Shown one piece after another: positions 16,809-25,085 of a DNA stretch of 64,000 nt. The notes under the pieces are model-generated. The model was not told where the DNA came from. It made no database searches and was given only the letters and a program-made list of their open reading frames with translations. Position 1 is the first letter of the stretch. Every line of letters starts with the position of its first letter. The DNA is from Bin5 sp022821545 (GTDB lineage Bacteria; Chloroflexota; Anaerolineae; Caldilineales; Caldilineaceae). Both the position numbers and the translations under genes were made by a program. The stretch spans positions 3,038,001 to 3,102,000 of the forward strand of contig CAXXLO010000002.1 in assembly GCA_963664085.2 (NCBI GenBank), in the 5' to 3' direction.

Positions 16809-18107
16809 ATGTCTTCACACTCGGATATCGCCGCTGTCATCCAGCAAACACCGCTGGTCGACACGCACGAACATATGCGGCTTGAAGAGGATTACCTGGA
16901 TGAGCGCCCGGACATTCTCCGTCAGCTCTTCCAGAACTATGTCCACGCGGACCTGTTCGTAGCCGGCGCCCCTCAAGAGGCGATTGACAGGCTGTTCGAC
17001 GCGTCGGACCCCGACACGGCCGCCCGCTTCGCCCCGATACAGGAGGCCTGGGCAAGGGTGCAGAACACCGGCTACGGCGAGGCCGTGAGTATCATCGCCA
17101 AAGACCTTTACGGTATCGATGAACTGACTCCCGATGCAGTCGCCACCGCCCAGGAGAAGAACGAAGCCCTGGTCCAGCCGGGCACACGCCTGCGTTTGCT
17201 GCGGGATGACGCGAACCTGGACCATATCCAGACCGACGCCAAATCCATGACCGTCCGGCCCGATCTGTCCGGGCCCGATTTCTTCTTTTATGACATCTCC
17301 TGGGTCGACTTCTGCTCAGGAAGGCCCAATCACGAAGAGATCGCAGAGCATACCGGCCTGGAGGTGTCTGATCTCCATTCCCTCAAGCGCGTTATGGAGA
17401 CGATTTTCACCTCTTCCTTCTCCCCCGCCATCGCGGTGAAATCACAGCACGCGTACAACCGCACTCTGCGCTGGCAAGAGCGCAGCGACGGCGAGGCCGC
17501 AAAAGCTCTTGACATCTATCTGCGCGACGGAGAGGCGCTCGACGAAGCCGCCAGGCTCTGCCTGGGCGACTGGTGCTGGGCTCAAGGCGTGGAACTGTGC
17601 ATCGATCATGATCTGCCAATGAAGATCCATACCGGCTACTACGCCGGTCACAGCCGCATGCCGGTTGACTTCATTCGCAGCGGCAATCTCTGCCCCCTGC
17701 TTGCAAAGTACCCCGACGCCCGTTTCGTCCTCATGCACATCGCCTACCCGTATACGGAGGAGCTGGTCGCGCTGGCGAAACATTATCCCAACGTCTACGC
17801 AGACCTCTGTTGGGCCTGGAGCATAAACCCCTATAGCTCCATGGAGTTCGTCCGCCGCTTTATCCACGCCGCCCCTGCCAATAAGCTCTTTCTCTTCGGG
17901 GGAGATACCGGCTACCCGGGCGCGGCTCTCGCCTACGCCAAGCAGGCGCGCAACTGGTTCACCAGGGTCATGCAGGCTGAAATCTCCGAGGGCCTGCTCA
18001 CAGAGGCGCAGGCCATCGACCTTGCGCGCCGCTTTATGCGCGACAACCAGTACGAGTGTTTCCGCGTCGACGCAAAGAAGCAGATACTGCGCGCCGCCGC
18101 GGCCTAA
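16809..18107 (+). CDS. Amidohydrolase superfamily protein (TIM-barrel, COG2159-like)
   Basis: 432 residues from ATG 16809; this start puts the metal motif DTHEH at residues 18-22, as usual for the family. An in-frame ATG at 16776 inside msrA is possible but less likely. Later landmarks: MKIHTGYYAGHSRMP (His after strand 5 or 6), VLMHIAYPYTEELVALA and FLFGGDTGYPGAAL (Asp), typical of predicted metal-dependent hydrolases/decarboxylases related to uronate isomerase. The substrate is unknown. Its stop overlaps the first possible start of the sulfatase (TAATG), and the later dehydratase lies in the same run, so action on a sugar-derived or aromatic acid is a reasonable inference, not proven. Confidence 0.85.
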   Translation: MSSHSDIAAVIQQTPLVDTHEHMRLEEDYLDERPDILRQLFQNYVHADLFVAGAPQEAIDRLFDASDPDTAARFAPIQEAWARVQNTGYGEAVSIIAKDLYGIDELTPDAVATAQEKNEALVQPGTRLRLLRDDANLDHIQTDAKSMTVRPDLSGPDFFFYDISWVDFCSGRPNHEEIAEHTGLEVSDLHSLKRVMETIFTSSFSPAIAVKSQHAYNRTLRWQERSDGEAAKALDIYLRDGEALDEAARLCLGDWCWAQGVELCIDHDLPMKIHTGYYAGHSRMPVDFIRSGNLCPLLAKYPDARFVLMHIAYPYTEELVALAKHYPNVYADLCWAWSINPYSSMEFVRRFIHAAPANKLFLFGGDTGYPGAALAYAKQARNWFTRVMQAEISEGLLTEAQAIDLARRFMRDNQYECFRVDAKKQILRAAAA

Positions 18108-18133
18108 TGCCAGCCACTGAGGAGCCGTGCCGG

Positions 18134-19564
18134 ATGGCCGACAGCCGCCCCAATATAATACTGATCATCACCGACCAGCAGCGCTTCGACACCATCGCCG
18201 CGCTGGGTTTCGACTACATGGATACGCCCAACCTGGACCGCCTGGTACATGAGGGCGTGAGCTTCACCAACTGCCACATCACCGCGCCCTCCTGCGCGCC
18301 GGCGCGCGCCAGTCTCTTCACCGGCTACTATCCTCACACCACCGGCATCCTCAAAAACGGCGATCGCTGGACACGCTCGTGGGTGGAGGAGCTCAGCGCC
18401 AGCGGCTACCATTGCGTCAACTTGGGCAAAATGCATACGTCTCCCTTTGAGACGCCGCTCGGATTCCACGAACGCTATGTAGTCGAGAACAAGGACCGAT
18501 ATCTTGAAGGACGCTATTATTTCGACGAGTGGGACAAAGCGCTGCGCGCCCGCGGCCACGTAAAGCAGCAGCGCGTCCTCTACCGCCAGCGCGCCGACTA
18601 TGCCGACAGCCTCGGCGCCTTCGATTGGGAACTGCCCGAGGACCTGCACTCGGACATGTTCGTGGGCGACTTTGCGACCTGGTGGGTCCGCAACAAGCCC
18701 AGGCCCGACGGCCCGCTCTTCCTGCAGGTCGGCTTCCCCGGCCCCCATCCGCCATACGACCCCACGCCCCGATTCAGCCGCGACTATTTGGACAAGGACC
18801 TTCCCATCCAGGAGGTAACGGAGGAGGAGCTGGCCGGACAGCCGCCCCCCTTCCATGACATGCGCGTCCACAACTCCGAAGTAGATCACGATTCGGTCGT
18901 GCATCTCCTGGAGCCAACGCGCGAGCAGCGCCAGCGGCAGCGCGCCTACTACATGGCCAATGTTTCAATGATCGACGAAAAGGTGGGCGAGCTGCTGGCG
19001 GCGCTGGAGGCGCAGGGCTACCTCGAGAACGCGGTCGTCATTTTCACCTCGGACCATGGCGACTGCCTCGGGGATCACGGCCACAGCCAGAAGTGGACGA
19101 TGTACGATACGATCACGCGCGTACCCATGGTCGTGTGGGCGCCCGGCCGTTTCAACGGCGGCCGCTCGCTGGACCAGTTCTGTTCCCTCTTCGACCTGGG
19201 GCCGACGATACTTGCGCTGGCCGGGCTTCAGATCCCCGCGGATTTCGAAGCCGAGTCCCTGCTGCCGGCCCTTGAAGGTGAGGCATGGCCGGGGCGGGAG
19301 ATCGTCTTTGCCGAGCACTGCCGCGATGGGATCCTGCCCACCGAATATATGACGATGGCGCGAACCGGAGAATGGAAACTGGTCCACTTTGTCGGCGAAA
19401 CATTCGGCCAGCTGTTCGACCTGGTCAATGATCCCGAGGAGGTCGACAATTTGTGGGACGACCCTGCGCATTCGGCGCGCAAGGAGGAGCTTCTGCAGGC
19501 GTTGCTGACATGGCGTATCCGCAGCGGCCTGACCGCGAAGGACTGGGCCCTGAACAGCCGTTAA
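18134..19564 (+). CDS. Sulfatase (FGly-type arylsulfatase family)
   Basis: 476 residues from ATG 18134, chosen because GGAG lies 9 bp upstream and MADSRPNIILIITDQQR is the canonical start; an ATG at 18107 overlapping the previous stop is an alternative. The maturation signature C-x-P-x-R is present as C54-A-P-A-R in SCAPARASLFTG, so an FGly-generating enzyme must exist elsewhere. Other sites: TDQQ metal Asp pair, GYYPHTTGI, the His in LGKMHTS and TSDHGDCLGDHG for calcium. No signal peptide is visible, so desulfation of imported sulfated sugars in the cytoplasm is likely. Adjacent to the amidohydrolase and an enolase-superfamily dehydratase. Confidence 0.93.
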   Translation: MADSRPNIILIITDQQRFDTIAALGFDYMDTPNLDRLVHEGVSFTNCHITAPSCAPARASLFTGYYPHTTGILKNGDRWTRSWVEELSASGYHCVNLGKMHTSPFETPLGFHERYVVENKDRYLEGRYYFDEWDKALRARGHVKQQRVLYRQRADYADSLGAFDWELPEDLHSDMFVGDFATWWVRNKPRPDGPLFLQVGFPGPHPPYDPTPRFSRDYLDKDLPIQEVTEEELAGQPPPFHDMRVHNSEVDHDSVVHLLEPTREQRQRQRAYYMANVSMIDEKVGELLAALEAQGYLENAVVIFTSDHGDCLGDHGHSQKWTMYDTITRVPMVVWAPGRFNGGRSLDQFCSLFDLGPTILALAGLQIPADFEAESLLPALEGEAWPGREIVFAEHCRDGILPTEYMTMARTGEWKLVHFVGETFGQLFDLVNDPEEVDNLWDDPAHSARKEELLQALLTWRIRSGLTAKDWALNSR

Positions 19565-19576
19565 GGAGTGGTTGAG

Positions 19577-20716
19577 ATGAAGATCACCGATGTCCGCACC
19601 ATTTTCGTAGACCGGTATCTGTTCGTGGAAGTGGATACGGACGCCGGCATCACCGGTCTGGGCGAGTCGGGCGCCTGGGGCTTCCTCGAGGCTTCAGGCG
19701 GCGCTGTCGAGACGTTCAAGCGCTATCTGATCGGCCAGGACCCCCTGCGCATCGAACACCACTGGCAGTATCTGTACCGCTGGAGCCACTTTCGCGGCGC
19801 CGCGGTAATGGGCGCACTCAGCGCGGTCGACATCGCCCTCTGGGACATTGCGGGCAAACATTTCGGCGTGCCCGCCTACCAGCTTCTCGGCGGCAAGGTG
19901 CGCGACAAGGCCCGGGTCTACTATCACGTCTTCGGCGAAACCAAGGAGGAGCTGATCGCCGGCTGCGCAGACGCCCGCGAGCGGGGCTTCACCGCCGTCG
20001 GTCACCTGACGCCCTTTCTCGACGACAGCCGCGACCTCCCCTACTTCAAGACCCACGTGGATATGATCGAGGACGCCGTCGAAACGGTGGCCGCCTACCG
20101 GCAGGCGGTGGGCCGCGACGTGGACCTGTGCATCGAGATCCACAGGCGCCTGACCCCCAGCGAAGCCATCGTGCTGGGTCGGGGCATCGAACCGTACCAT
20201 CCGTTCTTCTACGAGGACCCCGTCACGCCGGACAACCTGGACGAAATGGCGCTCGTGGCCTCCAAGATTGGCATTCCGATCGCCACCGGCGAACGTCTTC
20301 ACAGCATTTGGGAGTTTCAGGCGCTGCTGCAACGCGGCGCCGTCCAGTTTGTGCGCCCCGACGTCTGCATGGTGGGCGGGTTGAGCCACGCCAAAAAGAT
20401 CGCGGCCCTGGCCGAAGCGTTCCACGTGCAAGTCGTGCCCCACAATCCACTCAGCCCGGTCAGCACGGCGGCCTGCATACAGCTGGCCGCCTGCATCCCC
20501 AACTTCGCGCTGCAGGAATACCCGGTTGGCGAAGAAGAACCGCCGAAAAGCGAAATCGTCAAGAGCGCCCTCACCCAGGAAGACGGCTTTCTGATCATCC
20601 CCGACGCCCCCGGCATCGGCATCGAACTGGCGGAAGACGCTGCCGAGCGCCATCCCTATGCCCCGCGGGAGGTAAAGACGCGCCTGCACGTCGACGGCTC
20701 GGTGGTGGACCAGTAG
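19577..20716 (+). CDS. Mandelate racemase/muconate lactonizing-type enzyme (galactonate dehydratase-like)
   Basis: 379 residues; AAGGAG sits 8 bp before ATG 19577, favouring it over the GTG at 19568. Enolase superfamily: capping domain (1-110) with AVDIALWDIAGK, then a TIM barrel. Metal ligands are visible as Glu in CIEIHRRL (Asp in most relatives), Glu in FYEDPVTPDN and Glu in ATGERLHS; the general base His is in VVPHNPLSPVS. The usual Lys after the second strand (KxK or KxDP) is absent: the segment reads FTAVGHLTPF. Acid-sugar dehydratase activity is the best guess, but the missing Lys and altered first ligand make the substrate uncertain. Last gene of the msrA run. Confidence 0.88.
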   Translation: MKITDVRTIFVDRYLFVEVDTDAGITGLGESGAWGFLEASGGAVETFKRYLIGQDPLRIEHHWQYLYRWSHFRGAAVMGALSAVDIALWDIAGKHFGVPAYQLLGGKVRDKARVYYHVFGETKEELIAGCADARERGFTAVGHLTPFLDDSRDLPYFKTHVDMIEDAVETVAAYRQAVGRDVDLCIEIHRRLTPSEAIVLGRGIEPYHPFFYEDPVTPDNLDEMALVASKIGIPIATGERLHSIWEFQALLQRGAVQFVRPDVCMVGGLSHAKKIAALAEAFHVQVVPHNPLSPVSTAACIQLAACIPNFALQEYPVGEEEPPKSEIVKSALTQEDGFLIIPDAPGIGIELAEDAAERHPYAPREVKTRLHVDGSVVDQ

Positions 20717-20736
20717 GCGGGCACATCCGCGAACCG

Positions 20737-21621
20737 TTACGCCGGACTCCGCAGAACGTACTGCAGGACAGCCCACGCTACGCCCTCTTCATCATTTGAA
20801 GGGCCAACGACTGTAGCCGCAGCCCTGACTTGGGGCGGCGCGTTACCCATTGCCACGCTTGCGCCGGCCGCAGCGAACATCGGCACGTCGTTCGGGTTGT
20901 CGCCGACGGCGAGGATCTGGGCGAGAGGGATTTCAAGTTTGCCGGCTACGAGTTTGAGTGCTGTTCCCTTGTCGGCATCGACAGGGAGAATGCAGAGGGA
21001 GTGCAGCCGTCCGTCCGGCTTATAGTAGGTCTCGGTGCGGCACTCTTGCGAGCACTGCGCGGCGAGTTTCTTTGCGGCTGCAATTGCCTCCGGCTCGTGC
21101 AGGAGCATCCGGATTGGCTCGGCCGTAAGCGCGTCTTCGTTGTTTCGCACGATCACCCGCCGGGGCGGACCCTGCCGGTCTTCCGCGCCTGCCGCTGACC
21201 GGCGCGTCACAGGTCCCAGGGGCTGCCCAGGCCGCTGCCGAAAGTAGGTGTGCGCGCCCACACTCGTACTTACTTCCCAGCCGCGGCAATCTGCGAGTTG
21301 GGCAATCGCACGTGCGACCTCCATCGGAATCGTGTACGACGCCCAAATCGGACCTGCCGGAGAGGCGAAAATCTGCGCTCCATTTGTGCAGATCATGGGA
21401 GCGCTCAGGCCCAGCTGCGCGCAGAGTCCGCTTACACCACCGGCGTTTCGTGTAGTATTGAAAACGACCTGCACTCCGCTCCGGGCAGCGGCCTGCAACT
21501 GCCGTATGCCTTCGGGCGCCGGCATGCCGTCACTGCGAAACAGTGTGCCGTCGAGATCGACTGAGATGAGTCGAATGGGGGCAGGGTTGTCTTTCATTTG
21601 CTGTGTGCGAACAGGTTCCAA
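20737..21621 (-). CDS. HAD-superfamily Cof-type phosphatase
   Basis: 294 residues. A TTG at 21621 lies 6 bp after AAGGAG; ATG 21597 is the alternative. Motif I is DLDGTLF (ISVDLDGTLFRSDG), motif II FNTTRN, motif III a lysine near PVDADKGTALK, and motif IV VGDNPNDVPMFAAAG, giving a complete type IIB (Cof/YbiV-like) HAD hydrolase that dephosphorylates sugar phosphates or nucleotides. Cytoplasmic. Its ribosome site overlaps the stop of the tiny membrane-protein gene upstream (TAAGGAG), implying translational coupling. Confidence 0.9.
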   Translation of the reverse strand: MEPVRTQQMKDNPAPIRLISVDLDGTLFRSDGMPAPEGIRQLQAAARSGVQVVFNTTRNAGGVSGLCAQLGLSAPMICTNGAQIFASPAGPIWASYTIPMEVARAIAQLADCRGWEVSTSVGAHTYFRQRPGQPLGPVTRRSAAGAEDRQGPPRRVIVRNNEDALTAEPIRMLLHEPEAIAAAKKLAAQCSQECRTETYYKPDGRLHSLCILPVDADKGTALKLVAGKLEIPLAQILAVGDNPNDVPMFAAAGASVAMGNAPPQVRAAATVVGPSNDEEGVAWAVLQYVLRSPA

Positions 21622-21631
21622 TTCCGGCTCC

Positions 21632-21787
21632 TTACATACCTGCCAGAAACGTCACGACATAGCTCACGATATTGAGCAGGCCCAGAATCGAAACATAGAA
21701 GTAGTAAAAGAACGCAAATGTTGGTTCCACGTACAGTTCCATAAAGTTTGCGAAATCCTTCATGCCCTGTGTCAGTTCCGGTTCCAC
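21632..21787 (-). CDS. Small single-span membrane protein
   Basis: 51 residues from GTG 21787, which lies 6-7 bp after AAAAGGAG; longer in-frame starts have no ribosome site. Residues 1-20 (VEPELTQGMKDFANFMELYV) are polar-amphipathic, and residues 21-51 (PTFAFFYYFYVSILGLLN onward) form one long aromatic-rich membrane helix that reaches the C-terminus. It is directly upstream of and coupled to the HAD phosphatase gene. No family recognised; length and layout are those of regulatory or scaffold microproteins. Confidence 0.6.
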   Translation of the reverse strand: MEPELTQGMKDFANFMELYVEPTFAFFYYFYVSILGLLNIVSYVVTFLAGM

Positions 21788-21997
21788 AGTACACTCCTTT
21801 TGCATTCTTCTTCGGTACCGTTCTGAGGGGAATCGCCATCGGGAGACGACAACAGAATACGAGGCCGCCCATGAATTCGATCCCAATAATAGGGCCAGGG
21901 GCGAAGGTGAGCCAGCAAGGAGTGTCTAACCAGGCAAGTATTGGGGCTTATAAGCTGCCGAGCCTGTTGGCGGAGGAGAGAGCCCTGCTCCACGTAT

Positions 21998-23116
21998 TCA
22001 GGAGGATTGCCGGCGCAGGCGATCCAGCTCGTCTGCCATCGCCCGCATCTTCTCGTCGGCTTCTCGCCGGGCGGCTGCTTCGGCGTCGGCGCGTTGGGCT
22101 TCGGCCTGGCGGGCGGCAGCCTCTGCATCGGCTCGCTGTGCTTCCTCTTCCGTTCGTTGCTCCGCGGCCTGGCGCGCGACTGCTTCAGCGTCGGCTCGCT
22201 GCGTTTCGGACTGGCGCGCCGCAGCCTCTGCATCGGCGCGTTGCGCTTCGGCTTCAGCCTTGTTGACGGCGATCTTATGGTCCGGTATCACGTAGCCGGA
22301 GTAGACGTCGTCCAGCGCCAGCTCCACCAGGTCCCGCTGCCGGCGCAGATCCTGCATCCGAAATTGCAGCCCGGGCAACAGGTCCGAAGCGACGACGCCG
22401 TCTGCGTTGGGCTGTATCTCCTGGTAGCGTCCTCCAGCGATGAGGCGGTAGAAGCGCATGTGTTCGCGGCCGGGGTCGAGTATGTAGTACTCCTTCACGC
22501 CGGCCAGCGCATAGTCCCGCCTCTTCTCTTCGGTATCCCGGAGCAGCTCCGCACGCGTGGAATCGGAGACCGCCTCCACGACCATGTCGCAGACGCCGTC
22601 GAAATGGCGCTGGTCGATGCCTCCCCATGGGACAGGGTTGCTGTTGAGGATGACGCCGATGTCCGGCTTGCGCACGGCATCGCGCTGTCCGGAAGGCTCG
22701 GTGGGGTCCTCTATGGTCAGGACAAAGCCGGTCTCCAGGTTGATCAGCTCTGCAATGTTGTGTGTACTGAGATAACTGAGCAGCAGTTGGAGGAACCAGT
22801 TGTAGAGCTTGAGTTGCGGCTTATTCGGCAAAGGTTTGGCCTCCAGTCTGCCGTTGTTCCATTCGTAGCTGACGTCGATGTCCGGGTAGGGGTTTTCGTA
22901 CCACCTGGCCCAATACTCTTCCAGGGTGACGCAGCGGCCATCGTCGGGAGCAAAGGGATTGACGGGCGGCGCGAGAGGCTCGGCTTGCAGGTAGGCGCCG
23001 GCGGACTCGGACATTCCTGTCCCGGCGGCCTGGGATGGACTTTCTTGCGTTTGGGACGCCTCCGTTTGGGACTCCCCTGTTTGGGACTGGTTACGCAGGG
23101 CTTCTTTGGAATCCAT
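21998..23116 (-). CDS. Uma2-family (PD-(D/E)xK) nuclease-fold protein with coiled-coil tail
   Basis: 372 residues from ATG 23116, preceded by GGAGGAGG. A Ser/Gln/Thr-rich low-complexity head (1-50) is followed by the DUF820/Uma2 domain (about 60-250) with Asp in RKPDIGVILN, Glu in MVVEAVSDST and Lys in EEKRRDYALAGVKEYYILDP, the expected endonuclease-like triad. From about residue 280 to the end is an Ala/Glu/Arg-rich helix built of 7- and 14-residue repeats of the AEAQRADAEAAARQ type, a long coiled coil. Uma2 genes are expanded in cyanobacteria and Chloroflexota and their role is unsettled. Stands alone, 390 bp from the next feature. Confidence 0.88.
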   Translation of the reverse strand: MDSKEALRNQSQTGESQTEASQTQESPSQAAGTGMSESAGAYLQAEPLAPPVNPFAPDDGRCVTLEEYWARWYENPYPDIDVSYEWNNGRLEAKPLPNKPQLKLYNWFLQLLLSYLSTHNIAELINLETGFVLTIEDPTEPSGQRDAVRKPDIGVILNSNPVPWGGIDQRHFDGVCDMVVEAVSDSTRAELLRDTEEKRRDYALAGVKEYYILDPGREHMRFYRLIAGGRYQEIQPNADGVVASDLLPGLQFRMQDLRRQRDLVELALDDVYSGYVIPDHKIAVNKAEAEAQRADAEAAARQSETQRADAEAVARQAAEQRTEEEAQRADAEAAARQAEAQRADAEAAARREADEKMRAMADELDRLRRQSS

Positions 23117-23534
23117 GCTGCCTCCTCCGGCATCGCGGCTGCGCGCAGCACAACTGACGTGCCGCCAGTCTATCACGAATATGGATGCACGACTAAAGCC
23201 CCCTGGAGACGGATGCCTCCCGTATTGCTGATGCAAGTTCAGACCGTGATGGGAAGCAAAGCAGGCATTCGGGGGTTGCGGGTGACGGCTGGAACGGTCC
23301 TTGATTTCGGGGGGGATGTCTTAGCCGGCGCCCTTTCTCTCTCCTCGCCCTTCCCCACATTGACACGCTGTTACCACAAAAACAGGGAAAAAGGATACGC
23401 CAGGAGCATATACATGTGCTATACTTGCAGGTGAGGCGGCCTACAGGCCGCCAAGCCGGAGACCTTAGCGCCGGTCATCCTCAAGCTGGAGGAGACCCGA
23501 AATTTTCACACACAAGCGCGCGCTTGGTAAAAGG
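23117..23534. other. Intergenic region with DUF433 relic and promoter area
   Basis: Contains the DUF433-like fragment 23244-23299 and the region upstream of the Fn3 gene. TTGCTGATG near 23225 and TATACTTGCA near 23420 could be promoter parts but no full consensus pair was established. No intact gene. Confidence 0.5.
23244..23299 (+). pseudogene. DUF433 antitoxin fragment, left copy of a 56-bp direct repeat
   Basis: 54 of 56 bases match 28192-28247, the middle of the intact DUF433 gene. It reads VMGSKAGIRGLRVTAGTV against VMGGKACIRGLRVTAGTV. Sequence on both sides differs, so only this core is retained. It lies 236 bp before the Fn3/LRR gene whereas the intact copy lies just after it. Confidence 0.85.
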
Positions 23535-25085
23535 ATGCGGAGGCATATCGCGTCCGCATTGGGATGCCGTTATCCGGTTCTGCGCATCCTGCTTCTGGCC
23601 GCCCTGTTTGCGGCGCCGTTTCCTCAAGCTCTCCACAACGCAAATGTGACGAATGCGCAGACCGCGCCCACGCCCACGCTGGCGGCGGTTCGGATGAGCG
23701 CGAAGTATGCGGGCGCGAACACGATCGAGCTCAGCTGGACGGCGGTTCCCGGCGCGGCCGGGTACTGGCTGTGGACGCAGATAGTCGGCGACACCGCCTG
23801 GGAACAGATCGACGGCGGCAATCTGCAAGCAACATCCTATACCCACCGCGGCCTCACGCCCGGCGTGACCTACAAATACGCGCTGCACGCCGTCGACGGC
23901 AACGGCCAGCAGCTGGGCCCCTGGTCGAACCTCCCGACCGCCACCGTGCCCGAGTCCGGCGCGTCCTCGCCGACGCCGGCGCCGGACTATACACCGACGC
24001 CTACAGCGGCCCATACGCCGACCCATACACCGACGCCTACAGAGTCGCAGACCGCGCCGACGCCCACGCCCACGCTGGCGGCGGTGCGGATGAGCGCGAC
24101 TTATGTGGGGGCGAACACGATCGAGCTCAGTTGGACGGCGGTTCCCGGCGCGGCCAGGTACTGGCTGTGGACGCAGATAGTCGGCGACACCGCCTGGGAA
24201 CAGATCGACGGCGGCAACCTGCAAGCCACCTCCTATACCCACCGCGGCCTCACGCCCGGCGTGACCTACAAATACGCGCTGCACGCCGTCGACGGCAACG
24301 ACAAGCAGTGGGGCCCCTGGTCGAACCTCCCGACCGCCACCGTGCCCGAGTCCGGCGCGTTCACGCCGGCCCCGACGCCTACGCCTACACCGACCCAAAC
24401 AGCGGGGCAGACAGAGACGGCGCCGACGCCCACGCTGGCGGAGGTGCGGATGAGCGCGCGCTATGCGGGCGCGAACACGATCGAGCTCAGCTGGACACCG
24501 GTTCCCGGCGCGGCCAGGTACCTGCTGTGGACGCAGATAGTCGGCGACACTACCTGGGAAAAGATCGACGGCGGCAACCTGCAAGCCACCTCCTACACCC
24601 ACCGCGGCCTCACGCCCGGCGTGACCTACAAATACGCGCTGCACGCCGTCGACGGCAACGACAAGCAGTGGGGCCCGTGGTCGAACCTCCCGACCGCCAC
24701 CGTGCCCGAGTCCGGCGCGTCCACGCCGGCGGCGGTGCGGATGAGCGCGCGCTATGCGGGCGCGAACACGATCGAGCTCAGCTGGACACCGGTTCCCGGC
24801 GCGGCCAGGTACCTGCTGTGGACGCAGATAGTCGGCGACACCGCCTGGCAGCCGATCGACGGCGGCAACCTGCAAGCCACATCCTACACCCACCGCGGCC
24901 TCACGCCCGGCGTGACCTACAAATACGCGCTGCACGCCGTCGACGGCAACGGCAAGCAGCTGGGCCCGTGGTCGAACCTCCCGACCGCCACCGTGCCCGA
25001 GTCCGGCGCCACCCCATACGCCTACGCCTACCGCGACCGCGCCCACGTCCGGGTCGGAGAGAGATACACTGATCAACCTCTATAA
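23535..25085 (+). pseudogene. Secreted Fn3-repeat protein, 5' part of a gene split by one extra base
   Basis: 516 codons before the frameshifted stop. A signal peptide (residues 1-42, basic head, LRILLLAALFAAPF core, ending about NAQT) is followed by four almost identical 93-residue fibronectin type III domains (each from about RMSAxYxGANTIELSW to LPTATVPESGA) joined by Thr/Pro linkers. After the fourth domain a single extra T at 25017 throws the frame, ending in an unrelated tail at 25085. Dropping that base gives a linker ATPTPTPTATAPT leading into the LRR region, so 23535-28053 was one gene of about 1505 codons. Surface adhesion or substrate binding is the likely role of this part. Confidence 0.85.
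23685..25010 (+). repeat. Four 279-bp near-identical Fn3 units
   Basis: Units at 23685-23963, 24081-24359, 24441-24719 and 24732-25010. They differ at only a few bases each, so the array is recently amplified or kept uniform by gene conversion. Linkers between them differ in length (117, 81 and 12 bp). Confidence 0.9.

Noticed and set aside
23481..25076. 531-codon minus-strand frame opposite the Fn3 gene
   Set aside because: Its repeats are only the mirror of the Fn3 repeats; the + strand gives signal peptide and fold signatures.
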